Shown here: in pieces, positions 25,742 to 35,691 of the stretch | Numbering within the stretch: position 1 is the first letter of the stretch | Layout of the letters: each line of letters starts with the position of its first letter | Assembly: GCF_001721045.1 (NCBI RefSeq) | Contig: NZ_MDER01000025.1 | Span: 62,001 to 126,000 of the forward strand | Direction of reading: 5' to 3' | Length of the DNA: 64,000 nucleotides | From: Paenibacillus nuruki | GTDB taxonomy: Bacteria > Bacillota > Bacilli > Paenibacillales > Paenibacillaceae | The notes under the pieces: generated by a model | The model's input: only the letters and a program-made list of their open reading frames with translations | The model's database searches: none | What the model was told of the DNA's origin: nothing | Program-made: the position numbers and the translations under genes

Positions 25742-27895
25742 TTACATCACACGTTTGAACATTTTTTCCAAGTCATACGATGAAAAAGAAACAACGATAG
25801 GACGCCCGTGTGGACAGGTATACGGCTGACGACATGTAGCCAGACGATCCAATAACGATTGTGCTTCTGCTTCCGTTAATTTTTGATTGGCTTTGATCGA
25901 AGCTTTGCATGAACAGAGGGTAGAAGCTTGCTCTCGTAACTTCGCTAGATCAATCGCTCGTTCACTAAGCACCCATTCTGCCATTTCTTCAATCACTTGT
26001 TGCTCTTCGCCTTTTGGTAACCAATAAGGATACGCAGTTACACGAAAAGTCTGACCCCCAAAATGCTCTAAATAGACACCTACCCGTTCAAACCAGTGCA
26101 ACCGATCTTTAAGCTTGTTCGCTTCTGCTAACGTAAATTCAAGTGTAATCGGTAATAGTAATTCTTGCGATACTTCTTCAGGACGACCGAATTTCTCATA
26201 ATAAAATTCATAATTAATCCGTTCATGTGCCGCATGCTGATCAATTAGAAATAATCCTTCATCATTTTGTGCAACCAGATAAGTACCATGATGCTGACCA
26301 ATCAAGTTCATATCTGGAAATTGAGGAATCTCTGGTTCTTCAGCAGTGCCATACAGCATTTCAGCATTAAATGGACGTTGGTTAGTATTGTTATAGTTGC
26401 TTCGTTGCTGTGGCGATCTTGCAGACGAACCAGAAGTATTTTTAGATGGTGCCGCAGTACTTTTAGCATATTGAGCAGTCTGACTTTGTTCCTGAATTTG
26501 TGGAGCCGATTCAGCATGTACCGGAGCTGTATAAGCAGGTAATGAAAGAGACGGCTGAACAGGATTAGACTGAACATCTTTAGGCTGCGTTGTAGAGTCA
26601 TTAGGACTCGCTGGTACTTTTTGCGCTTCTGTTACAGGTGATGTGATAGGTTGTTCCTTTTTCTTATACGTTATCTGTTGTTCATTTGAAACAGCAGGTA
26701 AATGAGTTGTCGATTCTGGTGGCAAATCTGCATCGGTAAATGGCGGAATATACGGTGCATCCAGATCGCCTAATTCAGTTGAAAGTTGATTGGTTTTTTC
26801 CGGTTCAAGGTATTCTACAGGTGCTTTGCTGAAATTAAATTGTTCTTGAATAATCGATTCACTATTACCACGCTTAATCGTCTGCTTGGTCGCATGTGGA
26901 ATCAATATTTCTTTACGCAACGTCTGCCGAATCGCTTCTTCGACAAACAACATTAATTCCGCTTCTTTACTAAAACGCACTTCCATTTTGGAAGGATGCA
27001 CATTCACATCTACTAATGAAGGATGCATCGTCAATTGTAGCACCGCTAACGGATAACGATTAATAGGTAGCAATGTATGATAAGCACGCAAAATAGCTTG
27101 ATTGACGGCATAATTACGAATATAACGACCATTTACTACAATCGACATTGCATTACGACTTGATTTAGCAATTTCAGGTCGCCCAATATATCCGCCAATC
27201 TGATAATCCAGATTTTCACCTTCTAATGGCAAAACCATTTTGGCGGCTGAAGTCCCATAGACTGCCGCAATCACCTGAAGCATATCGCCTGTTCCGGGCG
27301 TCTGAAGCAACAGATTGCCATTATGCCGAAACGTAAACGCAATCTCTGGATGAGCTAAAGACATCCGGTACATTACATCTGAGATATGTCCAAGTTCCGT
27401 CTGAACAGTTTTCATATATTTTAATCGTGCTGGCGTATTATAAAATAACGAATTCACACGAAAATCAGTTCCACGTGGCGCAGCTTCGTCTTCGTTGACT
27501 TTAAGTGTCCCACCTTCAATCAATAGACGTCTGCCTGCACCATCATCTGTAGCGCTTGATAACAATTCGACTTTGGATACAGCAGCAATACTCGGTAAAG
27601 CTTCACCACGGAAGCCTAGACTTGTGATTTGATAGAGATCACGATCATCAACAAGTTTACTTGTAGCATGACGGTAAAAAGCAGTCTCACAGTCGTCTGC
27701 GGCGATCCCTTGCCCGTTATCTTGTACACGAATATATTCAAGTCCACCTTCACCAATATGCACATCGATCCGACTAGACTGAGCATCTATTGCATTTTCA
27801 ACCAACTCTTTAACCACTGAAGCTGGACGTTCGACCACTTCACCTGCCGCAATCTGGTTAGCGATATGTTCATCCAATACACGTATTTGACCCAT
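25742..27895 (-). CDS. mutL: DNA mismatch repair protein MutL with endonuclease domain
   Basis: A 717-residue GHKL ATPase that couples mismatch recognition by MutS to strand incision. N-terminal ATPase motifs: VENAIDAQ, DNGQGI and GFRGEALPSI. A long Ser/Pro/Gln/Thr-rich linker covers about 350-510. The C-terminal endonuclease motif DQHAAHERINYE (near residue 550) and CPHGRP near the end are the metal-binding motifs of nicking MutL proteins, expected in an organism without MutH. AAGGAGG precedes the ATG. It follows mutS by 55 bases in one operon. Confidence 0.97.
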   Translation of the reverse strand: MGQIRVLDEHIANQIAAGEVVERPASVVKELVENAIDAQSSRIDVHIGEGGLEYIRVQDNGQGIAADDCETAFYRHATSKLVDDRDLYQITSLGFRGEALPSIAAVSKVELLSSATDDGAGRRLLIEGGTLKVNEDEAAPRGTDFRVNSLFYNTPARLKYMKTVQTELGHISDVMYRMSLAHPEIAFTFRHNGNLLLQTPGTGDMLQVIAAVYGTSAAKMVLPLEGENLDYQIGGYIGRPEIAKSSRNAMSIVVNGRYIRNYAVNQAILRAYHTLLPINRYPLAVLQLTMHPSLVDVNVHPSKMEVRFSKEAELMLFVEEAIRQTLRKEILIPHATKQTIKRGNSESIIQEQFNFSKAPVEYLEPEKTNQLSTELGDLDAPYIPPFTDADLPPESTTHLPAVSNEQQITYKKKEQPITSPVTEAQKVPASPNDSTTQPKDVQSNPVQPSLSLPAYTAPVHAESAPQIQEQSQTAQYAKSTAAPSKNTSGSSARSPQQRSNYNNTNQRPFNAEMLYGTAEEPEIPQFPDMNLIGQHHGTYLVAQNDEGLFLIDQHAAHERINYEFYYEKFGRPEEVSQELLLPITLEFTLAEANKLKDRLHWFERVGVYLEHFGGQTFRVTAYPYWLPKGEEQQVIEEMAEWVLSERAIDLAKLREQASTLCSCKASIKANQKLTEAEAQSLLDRLATCRQPYTCPHGRPIVVSFSSYDLEKMFKRVM

Positions 27896-27950
27896 ATTTA
27901 TTTCCTCCTTCCATATTCCATTTCTTATCCATTATCGTTACTCCATTACA

Positions 27951-30740
27951 TTAATAGGTTGCTTTCACTTTGAGATCATTTAGCAATTGCATCGCTTGTA
28001 AAGGTGTCATATTCATAATGTCTGTATTTTGAATCAACTCAACGATTTGTTTGGCTACAGGGTCTTCTTTGATTATCGTCTGAATAGTTTCTTCTTCATC
28101 TCCAAAAATAGACATCTGTACAACATCTTGTGCTTTATTTTTAGAGGTAGGCTTAGTATATTGATCTTCTATTTGTTGCGTATCTATTGCAGTAAATGAA
28201 GTATCTGGCGAAAGCGCAGCACTCTTTTCAGCAATAGGAGAAGATGACTCTTTATAGTTAGACGAGTAATGAGACGTCGTCTGATGCTGTTCCGTATGTG
28301 CAGGTCTAGTTGCTGATGATATAGTCGATTGATCGGCTACAACCGTGCTACTTGCTTGTTCCATCCGACTCAGTATGCCATTGGCGCGATCAATAATACT
28401 TTCTGGTAAACCTGCTAATTGCGCACAATAAATACCATAACTGGTACTTGCTGCACCGGGAACAAGTTTACGTAGAAAATGAACTTTATCTCCGCTTTCT
28501 TTCACTGCCATCGAGAAGTTTTGCAAATGTTCTAACGTTTCTTCCAGATGCGCTAATTCATGAAAATGAGTAGATACCAGCGCTTTACATCCAATCTCAT
28601 GATGTACATATTCAATCACCGCTTGTGCAATCGACATGCCTTCACTGGTCGATGTTCCTCGACCTAATTCATCAATAATAATCAGACTTCGTGGTGTTGC
28701 TCGTTCTGTCATCACTTGAATATCAGCCATTTCGACCATAAATGTACTTTGTCCACCGATCAGATCATCTGCGGCTCCAATACGGGTGAAAATACGATCG
28801 ATCATCGGAATTTCAGCATGTTGCGCCGGTACAAAACATCCGATTTGTGCCATAATTGATACCAAAGCCACTTGACGCATATACGTACTTTTACCCGCCA
28901 TATTAGGACCTGTTATCAGTAAAATGTTCGCTTTGTCTTCTGTAATTTCGGTGCTATTTGATATAAAAGAAGTATTGTTCATCACTGCTTCTACAACAGG
29001 ATGGCGACCTTCTTTCACAATCAGATCATACCGATCTGTTAATACAGGTTTGACAAAAGCACGTTCTGCACTTATCGCTGCAAAAGACTGATAAACGTCG
29101 ATTTCAGCTACTTTTTCAGCTAACTGTTTTAACCGTGGAATCTCGTTAGCTACTTGAGTTCGCAGATCCGCAAATAGTTCATATTCAATATCAACCATTT
29201 TTTCTTGAGCTTCCAGAATCAATGCTTCTTTGGCTTTTAATTCAGGGGTAACATAACGTTCTGCATTGGCTAATGTCTGTTTGCGCTCGTATCTGCCTTC
29301 TGGTAAAGCATTTAAGTTAGAGCGTGTCACTTCTATATAATAGCCGAAAATTTTGTTATACCCGATTTTGAGCGATTTGATACCTGTTGCTAATCGTTCT
29401 GCTGCTTCAAGCTCAGCGATCCAACGCTTGCCATTTACACTAGCTTCGCGCAATTCATCCAGATGAGCATGATACCCTTCTCGAATCAAGCCTCCATCTT
29501 TAACTGATACAGGAGGATCGTCTACGATCGCTGTACTGATTGCATCCGTTAAGTCTGTACATTCATCCATCAATTGCGAGATTTGTTGAAGTGTCGATGA
29601 AGAAGAATCGGTACATTGACGACGCAATTCAGGAATCTGAGCCAGTGAATCACGTAACGCTAACATATCGCGTCCATTGGCTGTTCCAAAAGCGATTCGT
29701 CCTACTAACCGTTCCAGATCATAAATACCTTTAAGCTGAGATCGCAAGTCTTCACGCAAAATTAATCCATGATGAAGCTTCTCTACTGCTTCTAAGCGCT
29801 CTTCGACTAATTTCCGGGATAACAGTGGCTTATCGATCCAACGACGAAGCAGTCGCCCACCCATCGGTGTCTCTGTACGATCAAGTAACCAGAGCAAAGA
29901 ACCTTTACGAGAACGCTCACGAACCGTCTCGATCAACTCTAAATTACGACGTGTAAATGGATCAAGAATCATATAATGTTCAGGTTCATAGGCACTGATA
30001 TGTGTTAGCTGTCCTAATGAACGTTTTTGCGTTTCACTCAAGTACCCAATCAGAATCGAAATACATAATTGGCGCTCTTCATCCAACCTTGCCCATGCTG
30101 CTTCTCCAAATTGACGACGTGCTAATTCCTCACGTGCTTTGTCCCAAGGCGTATAGAGTACTTTACGTCCTAACTGAAGTGCTTGGCGATATGGCTCATC
30201 TATAAGATCAATTTGTCCAATAATTTCAGATGGTTCATACAGACCTAATTCATCACGTAGCCATTGCTGCGAGGACAATGCTGAAGTCACATGCAGTTCG
30301 CCTGTAGACAAATCGCAAGCCGCTAACGCCATTTTGCCTTCGCGCTCTGTCAGACAGATCATATAGTTGTTCGCTTTATCGGTTAATCCTTTACTTTCCA
30401 TCATCGTACCCGGTGTCACGACACGAATAATTTCACGTTTCACAATGCCTTTGCTTGCTCCTGCTTCTTCTACTTGTTCACAGATCGCGACTTTGTATCC
30501 TTTTTCGATTAAGCGATGAATATAATTTTCTGCGGAATGATAAGGAACACCGCACATGGGAATGCGTTCAGGTGCACCTGCGGCTTTGCCAGTAAGTGTA
30601 ATTTCTAATTCTTTAGATGCTAAAATTGCATCATCAAAAAACAGTTCGTAAAAATCCCCCAATCGGAAAAATAAAAAAGCATCTTGTGCTTGTTCTTTTA
30701 TTTTGAGATACTGCATCATCATCGGTGTATACGTAGTCAT
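27951..30740 (-). CDS. mutS: DNA mismatch recognition ATPase MutS
   Basis: A 929-residue mismatch sensor. The mismatch-binding Phe-x-Glu is Phe30-Tyr-Glu32 in GDFYELF. The connector, lever and clamp regions follow. The ATPase has Walker A GPNMAGKST near residue 612, DDLIGGQSTF and the Walker B stretch LIIIDELGRGTST, then the STHFHEL switch. A Ser/Thr-rich linker precedes a C-terminal segment with the beta-clamp-like QMSIFG. ATG at 30740 is preferred over an ATG 21 bases upstream because GGAGGGG lies just before it. First gene of the mutSL block. Confidence 0.97.
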   Translation of the reverse strand: MTTYTPMMMQYLKIKEQAQDAFLFFRLGDFYELFFDDAILASKELEITLTGKAAGAPERIPMCGVPYHSAENYIHRLIEKGYKVAICEQVEEAGASKGIVKREIIRVVTPGTMMESKGLTDKANNYMICLTEREGKMALAACDLSTGELHVTSALSSQQWLRDELGLYEPSEIIGQIDLIDEPYRQALQLGRKVLYTPWDKAREELARRQFGEAAWARLDEERQLCISILIGYLSETQKRSLGQLTHISAYEPEHYMILDPFTRRNLELIETVRERSRKGSLLWLLDRTETPMGGRLLRRWIDKPLLSRKLVEERLEAVEKLHHGLILREDLRSQLKGIYDLERLVGRIAFGTANGRDMLALRDSLAQIPELRRQCTDSSSSTLQQISQLMDECTDLTDAISTAIVDDPPVSVKDGGLIREGYHAHLDELREASVNGKRWIAELEAAERLATGIKSLKIGYNKIFGYYIEVTRSNLNALPEGRYERKQTLANAERYVTPELKAKEALILEAQEKMVDIEYELFADLRTQVANEIPRLKQLAEKVAEIDVYQSFAAISAERAFVKPVLTDRYDLIVKEGRHPVVEAVMNNTSFISNSTEITEDKANILLITGPNMAGKSTYMRQVALVSIMAQIGCFVPAQHAEIPMIDRIFTRIGAADDLIGGQSTFMVEMADIQVMTERATPRSLIIIDELGRGTSTSEGMSIAQAVIEYVHHEIGCKALVSTHFHELAHLEETLEHLQNFSMAVKESGDKVHFLRKLVPGAASTSYGIYCAQLAGLPESIIDRANGILSRMEQASSTVVADQSTISSATRPAHTEQHQTTSHYSSNYKESSSPIAEKSAALSPDTSFTAIDTQQIEDQYTKPTSKNKAQDVVQMSIFGDEEETIQTIIKEDPVAKQIVELIQNTDIMNMTPLQAMQLLNDLKVKATY

Positions 30741-30916
30741 GTTTCCCCTCCAAAAAAGCATTCCAGAATATCGTTAAGCATAGATGTAACATGCTTGTTT
30801 TTTATCGAAATATTATCGTACTCATACTTGTTGTCATATGCAATCCCTTTTCGAAATGCAAATACGTGTTCGTCTCTTTATTATAACGAAAGAGCTTAAA
30901 AAGTGCTATGGATCAA

Positions 30917-30960
30917 AAAAGAAGTGCGAACCCCATGTTAACGGTTCGCACTTCTTTTAT
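30917..30960 (-). terminator. Terminator of the opp operon
   Basis: A perfect 16-bp stem (30917-30932 with 30943-30958, core GAAGTGCGAACC) ends in an A run on the plus strand, that is T residues on the minus strand, 22 bases past the oppA stop. Confidence 0.88.
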
Positions 30961-30979
30961 TCTACTTTACAGTCATTTC

Positions 30980-32776
30980 TTATTGTTGTACTTCAGGTTT
31001 ATCCGAAGTTAATTCAATTTCAGCTAGTGAATCATAGCTACCACCATAAGAAATATCATAATTTTTGATACGTTTGTTTACAGCTTGAACTTCATAACGG
31101 TAAAGACTTGGAATGACAGGTGCTTGGTCGATCATCAACTGCTGCCATTGATTGTAAATATCTTTACGATACGCCATATCAAATGATTTAGCAGATGCAC
31201 CTTCTGTTAATAACTTGTCATTCTCTGCACTTACGAAGCGAGAGTAGTTAAATGAAGCTTTACTACCATACAATCCAGCAGGGTTAATATCTGTACCTGT
31301 TCCCCATGCTGCGCCATACACATCGATGTCTGGATCATCTTTTTCAATACGATCGTAGAAAGAGTTAAATTCTTGTAGACGACCATCTAGCAATTGAACA
31401 TTCAGACCTACATCTTTCCAATTTTGCAAATAGAACTGAGCACGAGCTTCTGAGATAGTGTCTCCACTCATAGCTGCATAGTTAATTGTTAATTTGTTAC
31501 CTTTAGGATCTTCACGCAATCCGTCGCCATCTTTATCTACATAACCTGCTTGATCCAGCAATTGTTTTGCTTTCTCAGGATCATAGTTATATCCTTTGAT
31601 GCTATCATCATGATATTGCGCAAATGCAGGAATAATCAATGAAGTAGCAGGAGTACGAAGTCCATGATACAACTGTGTACCTACTTGTTCGTTATTCAAA
31701 GCATAACCCATCGCTTGACGCAATTCTTTATTCGCCATCTTAGCATCTGGATTCATAATGCTTTCGCCTTTAGCTTTATCAAATTTACCTAGTTTGAAAC
31801 CAATATAATCATAAGACAATTCTTGTCTACCTAAGAATTCAACATTCGTCGGAACATTTTTACCATCATACAAACTGTTTGGGAATGAAGCTAAATCAAT
31901 ATCGCCTTTTTTCAACGATTCAATTACTACATTAGGATTCACTACTTTTAGATTAACACCGGCTAATTTAGGTGCACCGTGGAAGTAATCTTTATTTGCT
32001 TCAAATTGTACAGACTCACCTGTAACCATCGCTTTGATTTTGTACGGGCCATAACCGATAGGGTTTTTACGTACAGGATCAGAAGAAGACATATCTGCTA
32101 CCGGAATATCTCCAAATACTTTTTTCTCTAAAGGATAAGACCATAAACCTGATTTTACAGAAGGATCTGCTTCTTTAAAGTCAATTTGTACTTCTTTATC
32201 ATTTACGATTTTGATACCTGAGATTGTTTTTGCTTTACCTGCATGGTAATCTTCCATACCAACAATATTCATAAAGCTAGTATCATAACGTACACCATCA
32301 TAGTCTTTGTTACCAATCACTTCAAAAGCAAAAGCATAATCTTCTGCTGTTACAGGATTGCCATCAGACCAGTTTAATTTGTCATCAATTTTGACATTAA
32401 CTGTTTTGTTGTCGTTAGAGAAGCTAATGTTAGCAGCTCCGCCATCTTTTACATCAAAGTTCTCATCAGTAGCAAAGAAAGACGGATAGAAGAATTGAAT
32501 AACTTCAAAATCCGGGTTACCACTGTAGAAAATAGGATTCAAAATACCTTCAAACGGAGTATCGGAAATCAAACCATAATTCATCGTTCCACCTTCAATT
32601 GCAGCAGCTGTGTTTGTTGCTGCTTTTGGAAACTTACCAGACTCTTTAACACTTTCATTGGTTGCTGGTGCATCTTGAGCTGTTGGTGTTGACTTTCCGC
32701 TTGTACAAGCAGATAACACCAATACAAATGCAATGAACAAAATAGATACGATTTTTTTCTTTGTATTTCCCAACAT
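30980..32776 (-). CDS. oppA: Oligopeptide-binding lipoprotein (SBP family 5)
   Basis: A 598-residue extracytoplasmic solute-binding protein that captures peptides for the adjoining ABC permease. The lipoprotein signal peptide ends in the lipobox LSAC with lipidated Cys24. The body has family-5 features such as VNVKIDDKLNWSDGNPVTAEDYAFAFE and the late LDQAGYVDKDGDG stretch. AAGGAGG precedes the ATG. It is last in the operon, a position that may allow higher separate expression. Peptide specificity cannot be told; nickel or other ligands are possible in the family, though the App/Opp gene set points to peptides. Confidence 0.93.
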   Translation of the reverse strand: MLGNTKKKIVSILFIAFVLVLSACTSGKSTPTAQDAPATNESVKESGKFPKAATNTAAAIEGGTMNYGLISDTPFEGILNPIFYSGNPDFEVIQFFYPSFFATDENFDVKDGGAANISFSNDNKTVNVKIDDKLNWSDGNPVTAEDYAFAFEVIGNKDYDGVRYDTSFMNIVGMEDYHAGKAKTISGIKIVNDKEVQIDFKEADPSVKSGLWSYPLEKKVFGDIPVADMSSSDPVRKNPIGYGPYKIKAMVTGESVQFEANKDYFHGAPKLAGVNLKVVNPNVVIESLKKGDIDLASFPNSLYDGKNVPTNVEFLGRQELSYDYIGFKLGKFDKAKGESIMNPDAKMANKELRQAMGYALNNEQVGTQLYHGLRTPATSLIIPAFAQYHDDSIKGYNYDPEKAKQLLDQAGYVDKDGDGLREDPKGNKLTINYAAMSGDTISEARAQFYLQNWKDVGLNVQLLDGRLQEFNSFYDRIEKDDPDIDVYGAAWGTGTDINPAGLYGSKASFNYSRFVSAENDKLLTEGASAKSFDMAYRKDIYNQWQQLMIDQAPVIPSLYRYEVQAVNKRIKNYDISYGGSYDSLAEIELTSDKPEVQQ

Positions 32777-32813
32777 AAATTTTCCTCCTTTTGATGATCG
32801 TACTGTAAATTTA

Positions 32814-33719
32814 TTATCCTAATCGCTGTCTAGCATCTGTCGCACGCTTGAGGGCTTGACCGACAAAGTTAATCGCTAGAATAAGAACCAAAATCAGCAG
32901 CGATGCTGGTAACCACATCCACCAATAGTTTTGCAAAATATCAGGGTCTGTTGCATTACTTACAATCGTCCCTAGACTTGGTGTACTTTGAGGTAATCCA
33001 AATCCGAGGAAAGATAGCCCTGTCTCAATCCCGATATTACCAGCAAGATTCAATGTCATATTTACGATAACGATTGAACTCAGGTTAGGAAGTATACCAA
33101 AAGCGATAATCTTCCAGTTTGGCGTACCTAATGTTTTGGAGGCTTGTACATAATCCAATTCTCGTTCAGCAAGTACTTTGGCTCGAATCAAACGAGCTTT
33201 ACCTACCCAGAGAAAGGCAGTCATAATGAAAATAAATGACCATATATTATATTTAGGTACAATAGTTACAAATACGATAACTAACATTAAAAAAGGAAGA
33301 ACAAGAATAAAATCGATAAAACGCATAATAATATTATCTACGATTCCACCAAAGAAACCTGCGATTAATCCTATGCTTAGACCAATAACAGCAGCAAAAA
33401 TGGTAATTGCAAACGCAATCGTAATCGAATTACGTGCTCCGATCATCACTTGACCAAAAATATCACTACCTGCTCGATCTGTCCCTAACCAATGATCTGC
33501 ACTAGGTGGAGCCTTGATGGAGGTCAAATCAACTTTGGTCACAGCTTCTTGATCAATAAAGAATATAGACCCATAAATAACAATCAAAAATAATGCTAAA
33601 AAGACTAAGGAAATCATCGCCATTTTATCTTTGATTAATTCTTTACCTAAAATCGACCAACTTGAAGGTGATTTTTGAATCGTTTCTTCAGGTGCAAATG
33701 TTTGAGCTCTCATTCCCAT
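32814..33719 (-). CDS. oppC: Oligopeptide ABC transporter permease, OppC type
   Basis: A 301-residue inner-membrane permease with a soluble N-terminus and about six helices. The extracytoplasmic segment HWLGTDRAGSDIFGQ is the OppC hallmark, and the EAA loop toward the ATPases is YVQASKTLGTPNWKIIAFGILPN. GGAGG precedes the ATG. It pairs with the OppB-type permease encoded just upstream. Confidence 0.95.
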   Translation of the reverse strand: MGMRAQTFAPEETIQKSPSSWSILGKELIKDKMAMISLVFLALFLIVIYGSIFFIDQEAVTKVDLTSIKAPPSADHWLGTDRAGSDIFGQVMIGARNSITIAFAITIFAAVIGLSIGLIAGFFGGIVDNIIMRFIDFILVLPFLMLVIVFVTIVPKYNIWSFIFIMTAFLWVGKARLIRAKVLAERELDYVQASKTLGTPNWKIIAFGILPNLSSIVIVNMTLNLAGNIGIETGLSFLGFGLPQSTPSLGTIVSNATDPDILQNYWWMWLPASLLILVLILAINFVGQALKRATDARQRLG

Positions 33720-33780
33720 TACAGGCTTCCTCCGTTCTTATGTCTGATGGTACGTGCCAGATTGTATAATGTGCTTCAGC

Positions 33781-34749
33781 TTAGCCAATCCGAATACGTG
33801 GATCAACCCAACTTAAAATGATATCCGACAATAATGTACCGATAAGAGCAAGTAAGCCGGAAAGCATAACCAGTATGGTAACTACAGAATAATCACGTTG
33901 TGTAATGGATTGTAAAAATAACTGTCCTAGTCCTGGATATCCAAAAATAGATTCAATAAACAGATTACCTGCCAATACGCCTGTTAAGTCATAACCAAGA
34001 AAAGCAGCGATAGGAAGTAAAGAGTTACGCAAAATGTGTTTTGAATATACTTTAGACTCAGGCACCCCTTTAGAACGAGCTGTTTTCACAAAATCTTTCA
34101 ATCTTGTATCAATCACTTCATTACGAAGGTATTGAATCGTTGCTGTTGTACTTACTAATGCCCCTGCTATTGCGGGCAAGATCAAATGATAAAACTTATT
34201 CGCATAGTACGAACCGGAACCTGGATCTATCCCTACATCTACACTACCACTTGTTGGGAACCATCCTAATTGGAATCCAAACACGAATAGTATTAATAGT
34301 GCAAATATAAATAGCGGTGTAGCAAAACTGAGATACGTATAACCTGTAATCGTTTTGTCTAATAATGAATTCTGATAGCGACCACTCAAAATCCCCAGTG
34401 GAATCGAAATCAAATACGTTAAAACCAGAATTGCAACACCAAGGTAAAAGGTATTCGCCAGACGACTGCCGATTAGATCAGCAACGCCAATTTTATGTAC
34501 ATATGACTTTCCCAGATCCCCTTGTACTAAATTTCCTACCCAACGTCCATATTGCTGCCATGCTGGATCATTTAGACCTAATTTTTCCCGTTGTTCTGCT
34601 AAGACTTGTGGACTCACATTCGGATTGGCTTGCATAGCACCCGTTAACGCATCGCCCGGCATTGCTTTAGCTAAGAGGAAGATCAGCACGCTCAGTACGA
34701 ACAATTGGGGAATCATGATCAGAATGCGGCGAAGCGTAAATTTCCACAT
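33781..34749 (-). CDS. oppB: Oligopeptide ABC transporter permease, OppB type
   Basis: A 322-residue permease with the OppB-type N-terminus (MWKFTLRRILIMIPQLF) and six helices. The large external loop ends before GRWVGNLVQGDLGKSY, and the EAA loop is FVKTARSKGVPESKVYSKHIL. AGGGGGG lies ten bases before the ATG. It forms the membrane channel with OppC. Confidence 0.95.
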   Translation of the reverse strand: MWKFTLRRILIMIPQLFVLSVLIFLLAKAMPGDALTGAMQANPNVSPQVLAEQREKLGLNDPAWQQYGRWVGNLVQGDLGKSYVHKIGVADLIGSRLANTFYLGVAILVLTYLISIPLGILSGRYQNSLLDKTITGYTYLSFATPLFIFALLILFVFGFQLGWFPTSGSVDVGIDPGSGSYYANKFYHLILPAIAGALVSTTATIQYLRNEVIDTRLKDFVKTARSKGVPESKVYSKHILRNSLLPIAAFLGYDLTGVLAGNLFIESIFGYPGLGQLFLQSITQRDYSVVTILVMLSGLLALIGTLLSDIILSWVDPRIRIG

Positions 34750-34764
34750 AATTTAATTTCCCCC

Positions 34765-35691
34765 CTATGGTAATGCGACTTGATGTGACGAGCTGATCGA
34801 CTTCAATGCCAATGGCTTGCCCTCTGGGTCTAAGAGATTATTAAGATCTTGTTGATATGAAGATAAAATATGTTGACGTGCCTGTGTACTCGCTTGGCGC
34901 TGACCTGGATCAATATTCGGAATCGCTGAAATCAATCGCTTGGTATACACATGTTGTGGATTCTCATAAATATCTTCTGTATTCCCCTGTTCTACCAGAC
35001 GACCACGATACATAATCCCGATCTCATCACACATATGACGCACAATCCCTAGATCATGACTGATAAATAAGTAGGTTAGATTAAATTCTTTCTGGATTTC
35101 TTTCATAAAGTTAAGCACTTGTGCTTGCACCGATACATCCAGAGCAGATACCGGTTCATCTGCAATAATCAGCTTCGGATTCAACGTCAATGCTCTGGCG
35201 ATACCGATCCGCTGACGCTGTCCACCTGAAAATTCATGCGGATACTTAAAAGCTGCTTCTGGATTCAAACCTACTTTTTCAAGTAAATCTTGCACACGTC
35301 TACGTTCTTCTTCTTTGGTTAAATTTTCAAAATTACGTAGTGGTTCTGCAATAATATCCAGTACACGCTTTCTACCATTTAGCGAAGAATACGGATCTTG
35401 AAAAATCATTTGAATATCCCGGCGTAAGGAATGCTGATTTTTGTGAGCAATTTTGGTTAAATCTTGCCCTTCAAAGGTTACATTTCCTTCTGTTATTTTA
35501 TTGAGTCCGATAATTGCGCGTCCTGTTGTTGTTTTGCCACATCCGGATTCACCGACAAGCCCGTAAGTTTTACCTGCTTCGATCTGAATCGATAAGCCAT
35601 CTACTGCTTTGACATGACTGACAACACGCTGGAAAAAGCCACCACGAATCGGATAATGTACTTTTAGGTTATTGAGTTCCAGCAATGCCAT
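34765..35691 (-). CDS. oppF: Oligopeptide ABC transporter ATPase, OppF type
   Basis: A 308-residue ATP-binding subunit. Walker A GESGCGKTT, signature FSGGQRQRIGIARAL, Walker B LIIADEPVSALD and the switch His in ISHDLG are intact. The Opp-type C-terminal extension contains HVYTKRLISAIP. The first 23 bases overlap the end of the upstream OppD gene, showing translational coupling. It heterodimerises with OppD. Confidence 0.95.
   Translation of the reverse strand: MALLELNNLKVHYPIRGGFFQRVVSHVKAVDGLSIQIEAGKTYGLVGESGCGKTTTGRAIIGLNKITEGNVTFEGQDLTKIAHKNQHSLRRDIQMIFQDPYSSLNGRKRVLDIIAEPLRNFENLTKEEERRRVQDLLEKVGLNPEAAFKYPHEFSGGQRQRIGIARALTLNPKLIIADEPVSALDVSVQAQVLNFMKEIQKEFNLTYLFISHDLGIVRHMCDEIGIMYRGRLVEQGNTEDIYENPQHVYTKRLISAIPNIDPGQRQASTQARQHILSSYQQDLNNLLDPEGKPLALKSISSSHQVALP

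Noticed and set aside
30762-30979. Small plus-strand frames between mutS and oppA
   Set aside because: They lack ribosome sites and cross the opp terminator hairpin.
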